A stretch of 64,000 bases of DNA from Staphylococcus condimenti. Lineage in GTDB: Bacteria > Bacillota > Bacilli > Staphylococcales > Staphylococcaceae. Of the stretch, positions 26,291 to 34,007 are shown in pieces (position 1 is the stretch's first letter; the number at the start of each line of letters is the position of its first letter). The position numbers and the translations under genes are program-made. The notes under the pieces are model-generated. The model ran no database searches. It was not told the origin of the DNA and saw only the letters and a program-made list of their open reading frames with translations. The stretch covers positions 868,001 to 932,000 of the forward strand of contig NZ_CP015114.1 of the NCBI RefSeq assembly GCF_001618885.1, written 5' to 3'.

Positions 26291-26697
26291 TCCACCATAC
26301 CTCCTTCTCTCGTCCACAGTAGGGCGAGAGTGTAATCATCATTCATTGCATAAAGTGCAATTACTGCTTCATTTTCAATAAAGTTATTTACGAGTGCTTT
26401 TTGATGCATAAGTGTCTCTGGTCCTTTTCCTGTTTCCAAGTCGTACAGTTCAACTAAGTTAGGTATCTCTGAATATTTTGTAACTTCTTCTTCGACATAC
26501 AGTTCAATCATTTTCGTATCATGATTAAAACTGATAGGGAACTTGCCTGAAATTTCAGGTTTGATTACATCTGTTCTAATACCTTCGTGATATTCAATAT
26601 GATAATTTTCCAAATCCACTTCTATATCATCTTGTTCCAACAGGTATTTGATAAATTCTCTCTTTGTAAATTCTTTCTTCACTTTAATTTTTACCAT
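26287..26697 (-). CDS. Phage hypothetical protein
   Basis: 136 aa from ATG 26697, chosen for AGGAGG upstream. Begins MVKIKVKKEFTKREFIKYLL, then a beta-rich middle (YHEGIRTDVIKPEISGKFPI) and a helical end. Overlaps the YopX gene start by 4 bases. It may be one of the phage proteins conserved near dUTPase/YopX genes, but no family was recognised. Confidence 0.6.
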   Translation of the reverse strand: MVKIKVKKEFTKREFIKYLLEQDDIEVDLENYHIEYHEGIRTDVIKPEISGKFPISFNHDTKMIELYVEEEVTKYSEIPNLVELYDLETGKGPETLMHQKALVNNFIENEAVIALYAMNDDYTLALLWTREGGMVE

Positions 26698-26878
26698 TCC
26701 ATTTCCTCCTGTTACTTTCATAGTCTGCTCTATCTGCTAACACAGTGACGCGAGAGGGACTCATGTATACTACGAATCCCTTTACGCCCATCTGCTCTAA
26801 ATCACGCTGTATTTCGCTTGGTGAACGTCCTACGGTATTTAGTTTGAAACTTTGATCGGTTTGTTTAAGCGATTCCAT
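26684..26878 (-). CDS. Phage hypothetical protein
   Basis: 64 aa from ATG 26878, chosen for GGAGGTGG upstream; the frame back to 26989 lies inside the HNH gene. Begins MESLKQTDQSFKLNTVGRSP, then EIQRDLEQMGVKGFVVYMS. Compact alpha/beta-looking; no family recognised. Overlaps its neighbours by 14 bases on each side. Confidence 0.6.
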   Translation of the reverse strand: MESLKQTDQSFKLNTVGRSPSEIQRDLEQMGVKGFVVYMSPSRVTVLADRADYESNRRKWNGKN

Positions 26879-27587
26879 GCACGCCACCTCCAAAGTATTC
26901 ATCCGCCCACATAAATGCTCTGTAACCGAATGCTTGGTACCTCTTAGCTGTTCCGTTGCAAGATATTCTGATAGTATGATCTGATACATATAAATTTTCT
27001 GACGCTTCTTTCACACTTGTGTATTCGTCGATTACTTTTCCTTGCTGGTCAATGTGTACGACCGCTTTTTTTCTAGCAATAGATGCTACTTTAACTTTCA
27101 TAGCTTTTTCTGTGATAAGTTTAAGATTGTTCGCTCTAATGTCGTTAGCAACACCGTTAACAAAATCTACTGTCATTCCTTTAGGTATCGAACCGTTGAA
27201 AGTTTCAAACACCAACTTCTTAGCGTTCATTATTTTGTTGTTATGTTTAATGAACAGGGCTGCATGTTTTTTGCATGGCAGTCTGTATTCATATTCGTTG
27301 TCTCTGATAACTCTGAATCTGCCTTCACTGCTTACGAATAATCCTTTATTTTTCGATTCAATCCAGTATTCATTTTCTAATTCCATTTCAGAAAGTATTC
27401 TTCGCTTTTCTGTATATGGCAATGGTTCATCAAGAAAATAACAACGCAGACTGCGTACAAACGTACGTTTTTTAATCTTGTGTCTAATAATGCTGGGATA
27501 TACGTCTAATAAGTCTGCAACGTACTTTATGTTGACCTCTGTTGTGATATTTAATTTAGGATCATACATATATATAGTTTCTGACAC
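26865..27587 (-). CDS. HNH/NUMOD homing-endonuclease-like protein, HNH core degenerate
   Basis: 240 aa from GTG 27587 with GGGAGG 7 bases upstream. A NUMOD4-like N-terminal part (ELENEYWIESKNKGLFVSSE) is followed by an HNH-like segment TVDFVNGVANDIRANNLKLI, in which Phe replaces the expected first His. A NUMOD1 module follows (VVHIDQQGKVIDEYTSVKEA, ASENLYVSDHTIR), a DNA-binding unit of intron and phage homing enzymes. The layout is typical of free-standing HNH genes inserted in phage early regions. Loss of the His suggests weak or no cleavage. Confidence 0.72.
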   Translation of the reverse strand: MSETIYMYDPKLNITTEVNIKYVADLLDVYPSIIRHKIKKRTFVRSLRCYFLDEPLPYTEKRRILSEMELENEYWIESKNKGLFVSSEGRFRVIRDNEYEYRLPCKKHAALFIKHNNKIMNAKKLVFETFNGSIPKGMTVDFVNGVANDIRANNLKLITEKAMKVKVASIARKKAVVHIDQQGKVIDEYTSVKEASENLYVSDHTIRISCNGTAKRYQAFGYRAFMWADEYFGGGVHGIA

Positions 27588-27609
27588 GTCATTTCCTCCC
27601 TTAATTTTC

Positions 27610-27852
27610 CTAATCTTCGCAATCTTCAATTTTCTTAAAAGAAATCGGTAGCTTATCAAAGTAATCTCTATCAGTTAAGAATGTTGTTATTCCTGTACCG
27701 TCTAACTGAACTATCACTTTATCTTCTTCACCGGCACGTATAACACGTTGTATTACTGTAGCGCACTGTTCATCTTCAATTAATTTATTGTCTGATTGCC
27801 AAATTACGATACGGTCATTTCTGTTGAGCTGCATAATTTTAGTCATCGGCAT
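27610..27852 (-). CDS. Phage early-region hypothetical protein
   Basis: 80 aa from ATG 27852 with AGAGG upstream; an internal ATG two codons later is an alternative. Begins MPMTKIMQLNRNDRIVIWQS, an SH3-like beta pattern with a following IVQLDGTGITTFLTDRDYFD. No family recognised. Overlaps the 196-aa gene by 10 bases. Confidence 0.6.
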   Translation of the reverse strand: MPMTKIMQLNRNDRIVIWQSDNKLIEDEQCATVIQRVIRAGEEDKVIVQLDGTGITTFLTDRDYFDKLPISFKKIEDCED

Positions 27853-28433
27853 TGGCGTTCCTCTTCTCTTGCTTTGAAGATTTCAATACGTTTCTCGCGC
27901 TTTTCTTCTTCTGTCATAAACATGCTTAGTGCTGTATATTCCAAATTCAGCATATTGGCAGTAGGTTTGACTGCTTGCGGTGTGCCATTGTATAAATGAG
28001 GTTTCAAACGCTTATGACGCTCTTTTTCTAACTTAGCTGCTTTCTTTTTGCGTTCAATATCTTCTAAAGCTAGATCATAATGAGTTCGGTCATTAGCTTC
28101 GATAATATATTCGAAGTCGTCATTCAAGATTTCTTCTATATCCTTACCGAGTGAATAGTTTTTTTCTAATTGGTATTTTTGAATTTGAATTTCTTTCATA
28201 ACTTTCAACGGTATATACAATGTCTCTTCCGGAAATACTTTGCACCAGTAAATATCGCCTTTTTTTGTTACATATTTGTTAGTAAGGCTGATTGCATTCT
28301 TAAAACTCCAGCCCTCACGCAAACGTTGTTCAACTGTTTCATAATTTAATCCTCTGGTTTGGATTATTTTTTTATCTTTAGGCTTCAATTCGATAATTCT
28401 TTTACCTACGTACAACTCTGTTTTAACTCCCAT
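27843..28433 (-). CDS. Phage hypothetical protein with possible N-terminal HTH
   Basis: 196 aa from ATG 28433, chosen because GGAG lies 10 bases upstream in the end of the preceding gene. The segment LNYETVEQRLREGWSFKNAI looks like a helix-turn-helix of the kind seen in staphylococcal phage replication/regulatory genes. The rest is charged and helical with basic stretches (RKKKAAKLEKERHKRLKPH). Function not recognised. Confidence 0.6.
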   Translation of the reverse strand: MGVKTELYVGKRIIELKPKDKKIIQTRGLNYETVEQRLREGWSFKNAISLTNKYVTKKGDIYWCKVFPEETLYIPLKVMKEIQIQKYQLEKNYSLGKDIEEILNDDFEYIIEANDRTHYDLALEDIERKKKAAKLEKERHKRLKPHLYNGTPQAVKPTANMLNLEYTALSMFMTEEEKREKRIEIFKAREEERQCR

Positions 28434-28438
28434 TTCTC

Positions 28439-28615
28439 TCACTCCACTGCCCATTTCATCGTGATGTTATCTGCTTCAATAACTTCGCCGTCTGCATGGT
28501 CCTCTTTATTTTTATAAATCTCATCTACTGCTTTTTCCTCTGCTAAATATATGTCATTAGTGTCTACTTCAATATCTTTCTCGAAAGTTAATGTGTATTG
28601 CATTCTTACTATCAT
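28439..28615 (-). CDS. Small phage protein downstream of rusA
   Basis: 58 aa. ATG at 28615 overlaps the rusA fragment stop (ATGA junction), the translational coupling expected in the native phage operon; stop at 28441-28439. Begins MIVRMQYTLTFEKDIEVDTN and is acidic. Unrecognised. Its presence shows that the phage sequence is intact immediately downstream of the rusA fragment. Confidence 0.65.
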   Translation of the reverse strand: MIVRMQYTLTFEKDIEVDTNDIYLAEEKAVDEIYKNKEDHADGEVIEADNITMKWAVE

Positions 28616-29313
28616 TCGACCATCTCAACTTTCATAATGATTTTTGGAGTTTCTCCATACTTTTTAAAACTTTTAACTTCTACAATTTGATTATCGTCAT
28701 GCCACAAGTGATTATTTGCAGCATCTAGTACTGTTTTAATCAAATTATCTATATCTGGTTTCGTACGTTTATACTGACCTACCATTGCTAGTCGCTTTTT
28801 GTTACTCCAACTCAAAGGTGGAATAAATAAGAAGATATTTCTACCAATACAGAATTTATAGATATTAGGTACAATAAATGCTACTAAGAATGCTGCGATT
28901 AATCCTTTAGTACCTAATAACTCGATGCTGATACCGTCTTTAATAGGTTTAACAGCTAAAATCAATAATGAAGATTCTGCTGCTACAAAAGTTGAAATAA
29001 CGTTGATTTGGTTCGTTTTTGGTAATTTCAAATTTCGGTTGTCTGTTAAAGATTTAGTAACAGTACCTGCCATGAATACAGCAAGCATACCCATTGTAAA
29101 GTTGTAAACTTTCATGATGATATCTTCAATATTTTTTGGCCAATGGAAGCCCCAAACGTTCGGTACATATGCTACTAAGATAAATAAAGATGAAAATAGT
29201 ACTACTGGCATTAAAGCTACGAAACCATCACGTATTGCAGATAAATACGGGTTAGATGCAATCTTTTCAAAAAATGGTTTCATTTTTTCAATCATTTTGA
29301 TTATTTTATTCAT
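28612..29313 (-). pseudogene. lacE'-'rusA: Chimera: lactose PTS permease lacE N-terminus fused to phage rusA C-terminus
   Basis: 233-codon open frame. Residues 1 to about 160 match the N-terminus of LacE, the lactose EIICB membrane permease (IEKMKPFFEKIASNPYLSAI, then FSSLFILVAYVPNVWGF, KSLTDNRN, KTNQINVIS, ending near CIGRNI). A full LacE is about 570 aa, so most EIIC helices and all of EIIB are missing. From about residue 161 the sequence is the C-terminal half of RusA: SWSNKKR, KPDIDNLIKTVLDA, HDDNQIVEV. The junction lies near 28828-28840. RusA catalytic Asp residues remain but its N-terminal half is gone. Product, if made: a membrane stump with a nuclease fragment; probably non-functional. 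Confidence 0.88.
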
Positions 29314-29328
29314 GCTGTCACCTGCTTA

Positions 29329-29658
29329 TTATTGTTTTAAATCATGTAGTTGTTCATAAAGATCAATCATGTAATTTGCTGCATCACGTAATGCCATTGT
29401 TGTCATCAAATGGTCTTGACCATGTACCATGATAAAACTAATATCAGATGCTTCTCCGGCTGCTTCTTTTGCTAGCATTTGTGTTTGCTCTTTGTGTGCT
29501 TCAGTGATGAATTCATTTGCTTCTACAATATGTTGACGGGCTTGTTCAAAGTTGTTATCTTTAGCAGCAGCTAAAGCAGCCATAACTTCACGACGTGCAT
29601 CACCTGCAATAGCAACGATTGTAAAGCCAATCATCATATTTTCTTCTTTGTTGCTCAT
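29329..29658 (-). CDS. lacF: Lactose-specific PTS enzyme IIA (LacF)
   Basis: 109 aa, ATG at 29658 with GAGGGGG upstream. FTIVAIAGDARREVMAALAA and the phospho-accepting His region MVHGQDHLMTT identify the PTS_IIA lac/cel family. It passes phosphate from HPr to the EIIB domain of LacE for lactose uptake as lactose-6-phosphate. It is followed after 15 bases by the truncated lacE, so the pathway is probably broken unless another LacE exists. It has its own promoter and LacR-like operator; lacR and lacABCD are not in the window. Confidence 0.88.
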   Translation of the reverse strand: MSNKEENMMIGFTIVAIAGDARREVMAALAAAKDNNFEQARQHIVEANEFITEAHKEQTQMLAKEAAGEASDISFIMVHGQDHLMTTMALRDAANYMIDLYEQLHDLKQ

Positions 29659-29756
29659 GGTTTTTCCCCCTCATGATGTTGTATATAGTAGTGTTGTTTA
29701 TCAACGAAAACGAACCTCAACAATCAATATCTAAAATTGAAATCGCAGCTTTTATT

Positions 29757-29818
29757 TGTTCGTTAATGTTCGTTTTTGTTCACAATAATAATGTAACTTT
29801 TTCCTATGATATAGTCAA
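29757..29818 (-). promoter_or_regulatory. lacF promoter with LacR-type operator repeats
   Basis: On the minus strand TTGACT (29818-29813), a 17-bp spacer and TACATT (29795-29790) form a sigma-A promoter. Directly downstream lie three GAACA units (29781-29757), spaced 10-11 bases, resembling binding sites of the DeoR-family repressor LacR. A related CGTTTTCGTT stretch lies at about 29704-29715. This predicts relief of repression by galactose-6-phosphate-type inducers. Confidence 0.7.
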
Positions 29819-29908
29819 TTCAAAATTTAAAAAATAGTCTGGTTTGCAACAACTTTTGACAAATAAAGTACATAATATGTAAAAAAGCTGACAATACTTT
29901 TTTTGTCA

Positions 29909-29940
29909 TAAAAAAACTGCTTAGGATTACTCCTAAGCAG
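29909..29940 (-). terminator. Terminator of the PepSY lipoprotein gene
   Basis: CTGCTTAGGA-GTAA-TCCTAAGCAG (perfect 10-bp stem, 29940-29917) followed on the minus strand by TTTTTTT. Confidence 0.9.
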
Positions 29941-29958
29941 CTGTTTAAATACTCATAT

Positions 29959-30573
29959 CTAATTGTCTTTTTCATTAGATAATAATTTGCCGTTTTTGGC
30001 ATCGTAACTGAATTCATGTTTGTTATTACCTTTTTGTAAATCTAAATCGTATACAAATTTACCTTGGTCATCATCTTTAGAAAGTGACCATTCATGAATA
30101 TCTCCATCAAAATCATCTTGGGCTTTTTTAATTATGTCTTTATAAGACTTAAAATCTTTATATTCAAAGGATTTATTTTTATCATAATCGTCTTCTTTTT
30201 CAGTAGATTTATGCATTAGCTTGCCGTCATTATCGTTAATTACAACTTCAGCTTCTTCACCTTGTTTTTGTAAATCTACTTTATATGCCCATTTGCCTTG
30301 TTCTTTTTCGAATGAGATTTCTTTTACCTCTCCGTCATATTCCTTTTTAGCAGTTTTCACTGCTTCTTCAGGTGAAGTTTTAATATCATTCAATTTGATT
30401 GTTTTACTATTTTTACCTGTTTCAGAAGTACTTGAAGTGTCACCGGATTGCTTTTGTTCTGTTTTGTTAGAATCATTATCTGATTTTTTACCTTCATCAC
30501 TTGAACCACCTTGACCACAAGCTGCTAAAACAACTCCAGAGGCAAGTAGTAATGATAACATTTTTGTCTTCAT
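29959..30573 (-). CDS. PepSY-domain lipoprotein
   Basis: 204 aa, ATG at 30573 with GAGGAGG upstream. Lipoprotein signal peptide with Cys19 in LASGVVLAACG, then a Ser/Asp/Lys-rich linker to about residue 60. Two PepSY-like repeats follow: first around SPEEAVKTAKKEYDGEVKEI, second around SYKDIIKKAQDDFDGDIHEW. The protein should be anchored outside the membrane. PepSY proteins bind or inhibit proteases or stabilise envelope enzymes; the partner is unknown. A strong terminator follows. Confidence 0.85.
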   Translation of the reverse strand: MKTKMLSLLLASGVVLAACGQGGSSDEGKKSDNDSNKTEQKQSGDTSSTSETGKNSKTIKLNDIKTSPEEAVKTAKKEYDGEVKEISFEKEQGKWAYKVDLQKQGEEAEVVINDNDGKLMHKSTEKEDDYDKNKSFEYKDFKSYKDIIKKAQDDFDGDIHEWSLSKDDDQGKFVYDLDLQKGNNKHEFSYDAKNGKLLSNEKDN

Positions 30574-30710
30574 ATCGATTCCTCCTCATCTATTAAACAT
30601 CTACCCGTTTGTAAAGGAAATATTAAGATATGATTTATAAATTTGTGTAGGTATACATTGTAAAACTATACTTTCACTTTTAAATTCAATAACACTCCGT
30701 AATTAAATAA

Positions 30711-30744
30711 AAACATCAAACAACGAAAGTGTTGTCTGATGTTT
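30711..30744 (-). terminator. Terminator of the fmtA-like gene
   Basis: On the minus strand AAACATCAGACAAC / GTTGTTTGATGTTT form a 14-bp stem with one wobble pair and a 6-nt loop (30744-30711), followed by a T-rich tract. Confidence 0.85.
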
Positions 30745-30762
30745 TATTCAACTATCTCTATG

Positions 30763-31890
30763 TTATTTTTTATAAGGAGAAGTTTGATGTAGGATATCTA
30801 CATATATGTGGTGCAGCATATCTTCATTTTTGCCGACAGGATTCTGATAATTATTGCCCATTACAACAATATAATCATTATTAAAGTAAGATGTCATCTG
30901 TTGACCAAAGAAATTACCATTAATTCGATGCTCTTTCCCATACGAATAAAATCCATAACGATACGAACCTGGATAATCTTTTGTTTTCACTTCATTCAAT
31001 AAAGGATCTGTAACCTTTTTAGAGAATATTTTATCACGTTGAAGTTCAATCACTAATTTAGCCATATCTTTTGGTGCCATATATAAGTTTCCAGCACCAT
31101 AATATTGATCTAAAAATCTAGGAGTTTCTAAATCTTTTACTTCGTTATAGCCTTTGGCCATATAAGGGTCGAAAGCTAAATCATTATAAAACGCCGTACG
31201 ATGAAGTTGGTAAGGTTCTGCAATCATTTGATTAAAAGCTTTTGCATATGATTCTTTTGTGACCGCTTCAATAACACGTGCTAATATAATGTAATTACCA
31301 TCATTGTACATATGTTTATGGTACATACCTGGTTGTATACCTTCTCTATGCAACAATTTCGCAGCACCATCTATATCGTGAATTTGATCAATTGGTTTAT
31401 ATTTTTTCAAACCGCTTCTATGGAGCATCAAATCTTTTAAATAAATCGGCTTTTCTGTTTTAAACCATGGCAGATATTTGGTGATAGGGTCATTAATATT
31501 GACTTTCCCTTCAGTCTCTAACTTTTTCAACATTAAGCCAGTTGTAAATTTCTGTGCTGACCCGATTAAATACAATGTATTAGGCGATGCTTTCTTTGCT
31601 GTAGCAAAGTCTTGAAATCCATATCCTTTATCCATTTTCAATTTTCCTTTATGGTAAATTGAAATAGCTCCATTAAAGTTTTCTTTTTTTAAATACTCAT
31701 CAATTTTCTTATACACAGGATCTTTTTTGTTTTCAATTGTCTTATAATCAATATCTTCTTCTGCAACACGTCCTGATATTTTCTTTTCATTTTTATCATT
31801 CGGTTCAACATGATTATGACGGCTCAATCCATAAGTAATAACAAATACAAGCGCAATAACAGCAACTACAAAAATTAGAATTTTTTTCAT
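30763..31890 (-). CDS. fmtA: FmtA-like teichoic acid D-Ala esterase / penicillin-binding fold protein
   Basis: 375 aa, ATG at 31890. N-terminal signal anchor at residues 3-20. The serine beta-lactamase-like domain carries Ser111-x-x-Lys114 (SAQK) and Tyr195-x-Asp197, whose 84-residue spacing equals that of S127/Y211 in S. aureus FmtA. FmtA removes D-Ala from teichoic acids and affects methicillin resistance and autolysis. In S. aureus fmtA lies next to lcpB; here pgcA lies between. Length is close to FmtA (397) and far from Flp (about 498). Confidence 0.8.
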   Translation of the reverse strand: MKKILIFVVAVIALVFVITYGLSRHNHVEPNDKNEKKISGRVAEEDIDYKTIENKKDPVYKKIDEYLKKENFNGAISIYHKGKLKMDKGYGFQDFATAKKASPNTLYLIGSAQKFTTGLMLKKLETEGKVNINDPITKYLPWFKTEKPIYLKDLMLHRSGLKKYKPIDQIHDIDGAAKLLHREGIQPGMYHKHMYNDGNYIILARVIEAVTKESYAKAFNQMIAEPYQLHRTAFYNDLAFDPYMAKGYNEVKDLETPRFLDQYYGAGNLYMAPKDMAKLVIELQRDKIFSKKVTDPLLNEVKTKDYPGSYRYGFYSYGKEHRINGNFFGQQMTSYFNNDYIVVMGNNYQNPVGKNEDMLHHIYVDILHQTSPYKK

Positions 31891-31953
31891 GTTTTCCTCT
31901 TTTTTGTACCGGTGTTTTTATTTGGGTAGTCATTCAATAAGTATATTCATCAA

Positions 31954-33606
31954 CTAGGATAAATAAGTTGCTTTAAATTCAGTTACCATTTTGTTTAAGT
32001 CCCCTACATTTAAAGAAAAGTAAACTTTGATTTTAGGTTCTGTGCCAGAAGGTCTTAATGCAATAAAGCCCTCTTCAAAAATAAATCGAATCAGATTTGC
32101 TGTTGGCAGAACCGTAGCACTTTGTTCACCACTATCTATATCTGTAATTAAACCAGTTTGGTAATCCTCAACTCTTTTTACTTTTAAACCGCAAATTTCA
32201 TGAGGCGAGTTATTACGAAAGTTTTCAAGTAAATCATCCATTTTTTGACGTCCAGCTTGTCCCTCAAATTTTGGAGAAATCGTACAATCTTTATATATAC
32301 CAGTAACTTTATATATTTCATTTAACAAATCTTGGAAATTCATTCCATTTTCTGTTAATTGATTTTTATATTTTACAACTAAAGGAATCATTTGTATAGC
32401 ATCTTTATCTCTTGAAAAAGGACTTGCTAAATAACCGTGGCTTTCTTCGTACCCTAACACAAGTTCCTCTTCTGAGTTTTCTTTTTTCTGAAGGACTTCA
32501 GAGATATATTTGAATCCAGTTAAAACAGTATTACTTTCAATTTCTAGTGCCTGTGCTAATCGATCGCTTGCTGCACTGCTCACTATAGATTTCACCAAGT
32601 ATAGTGGTGTATTCGGTTTTGCTGTTTTAATATTGTCATAACGTAACTTCAATAAAATCAAACCGATTTCATTTCCGTTGAAATAACAATACTCTCCATT
32701 TTCATAACGTTCAATCATACCGAAACGGTCAGCATCCGGATCAGTTGCTAAAATAAGTTGAGCATTTTCTTTTTCTGCCAAGCGCAAACTATATTCAAAC
32801 GCTTGTTCTTCTTCAGGATTAGCGTATGCTACAGTCGGAAAACTGCCATCTGGTTTAGATTGTTCTTCTTCAATCACATAATTGTGATAGCCTAAATCAT
32901 CTAGAATTTCAGATAATAACGGCAAACTCGTACCATGTAAGCTAGTGAGTACAACTTTATCTTTTTGAGATGGAATATTTTGAACAAGAGATTCAACAGC
33001 ATCACGATATGCTTCACTGACCTCATTATCTAAATACGTAATCAACCCTTTATTCAAACCATCTTCGAAGTCCCCTCCTTCCAACTCAAGAGGATTTTCA
33101 ATTTGATTAATATAGCTGCTCAACATTTCTGAAGCTTCAGGAAGTAATTGACCTCCATCTGCTCCATAAACTTTAATTCCATTATATTCTTTGGGATTAT
33201 GACTTGCAGTTATCATCACACCGGCATCAGCATTCAAATATCTTACTGCAAATGAAAGTTCCGGAGTTGAACGATAACGATCTCCTACTATTGTATGTAC
33301 ACCGTTTTCTGCTAATATTGCTGCAATTTCATGAGCAAATTCTTCTGATAAAAATCGTGTATCAAAATGAATAACCACTTTAGAATTCGGCTTATGCTCT
33401 TTAAGATAATTAGCTAAACCTTCTGCTACTTTACGTATTGTGAATGCATTCAGACGTCCAGGCCCTAAGCCTAATAATCCTCTGATACCAGCTGTACCAA
33501 ATGCTAACGTTTCTTCGAACCCTTCCGCACGTAACATTTCACTTTGTTCATTATAAAAATCTGAAACCAAACTTTGTTCAAGTTTATTTTCCCAATTAAT
33601 TCTCAT
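31954..33606 (-). CDS. pgcA: Alpha-phosphoglucomutase
   Basis: 550 aa, ATG at 33606. The phosphoserine loop TASHNPKEYNGIKVYGADGG, Mg loop ATDPDADRFG, sugar loop GYEESHGYL and phosphate-binding RPSGTEPKIKVYF are all present. It interconverts glucose-6-P and glucose-1-P, feeding UDP-glucose for glycolipid anchors of lipoteichoic acid. It lies 63 bases upstream of, and co-directional with, the FmtA-like gene and divergent from lcpB. Gene looks intact. Confidence 0.94.
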   Translation of the reverse strand: MRINWENKLEQSLVSDFYNEQSEMLRAEGFEETLAFGTAGIRGLLGLGPGRLNAFTIRKVAEGLANYLKEHKPNSKVVIHFDTRFLSEEFAHEIAAILAENGVHTIVGDRYRSTPELSFAVRYLNADAGVMITASHNPKEYNGIKVYGADGGQLLPEASEMLSSYINQIENPLELEGGDFEDGLNKGLITYLDNEVSEAYRDAVESLVQNIPSQKDKVVLTSLHGTSLPLLSEILDDLGYHNYVIEEEQSKPDGSFPTVAYANPEEEQAFEYSLRLAEKENAQLILATDPDADRFGMIERYENGEYCYFNGNEIGLILLKLRYDNIKTAKPNTPLYLVKSIVSSAASDRLAQALEIESNTVLTGFKYISEVLQKKENSEEELVLGYEESHGYLASPFSRDKDAIQMIPLVVKYKNQLTENGMNFQDLLNEIYKVTGIYKDCTISPKFEGQAGRQKMDDLLENFRNNSPHEICGLKVKRVEDYQTGLITDIDSGEQSATVLPTANLIRFIFEEGFIALRPSGTEPKIKVYFSLNVGDLNKMVTEFKATYLS

Positions 33607-34007
33607 TAGTTATCTCCTCTCAGACCTTTTTTATTTGATTTTTTTCTAACAGATCAGAGTATTTTCAACATTTCTATTATATCTTAACAAGAAAATTAAT
33701 TCATTATGGAATCAACGGATTTATAATCAAGCATGCTTAAATAATCTACATCTCCTATTAAGGTGGTCAGTTAATTAACTATATTTATTAAAATAATGTA
33801 AACATTCGAATTTAACTCCTGATTTTCTTTAGTATTATTAAAGTTTGTGAAATAATAGGTGGTATTATAAGTTTGTAATTTGACCATTAGCGTATTAAAA
33901 TATATGGTTATAATGAACAGATTTAGTAGTAATTACCATTATTTGTGTTGTGATTCTTCCTATGGTAATTACTGTGTATACAAAATAAAAACCAGGGGTA
34001 AAAAATA
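33607..34007 (+). promoter_or_regulatory. Divergent pgcA-lcpB intergenic region with long inverted repeat
   Basis: 401 bp without genes. AGTAATTACCAT (33928-33939) and its exact reverse complement (33962-33973) form a perfect 12-bp inverted repeat around a 22-nt loop, 34 bases upstream of the lcpB ATG. A possible -10 TATAAT lies at about 33910, so the repeat would fall in the leader RNA. No T-run follows it. It may be a protein-binding site or leader structure. Confidence 0.5.

Noticed and set aside
29820..30017. 65-aa minus-strand frame between lacF and the lipoprotein gene
   Set aside because: Overlaps the lipoprotein 3' end and its strong terminator; no ribosome site or coding character.
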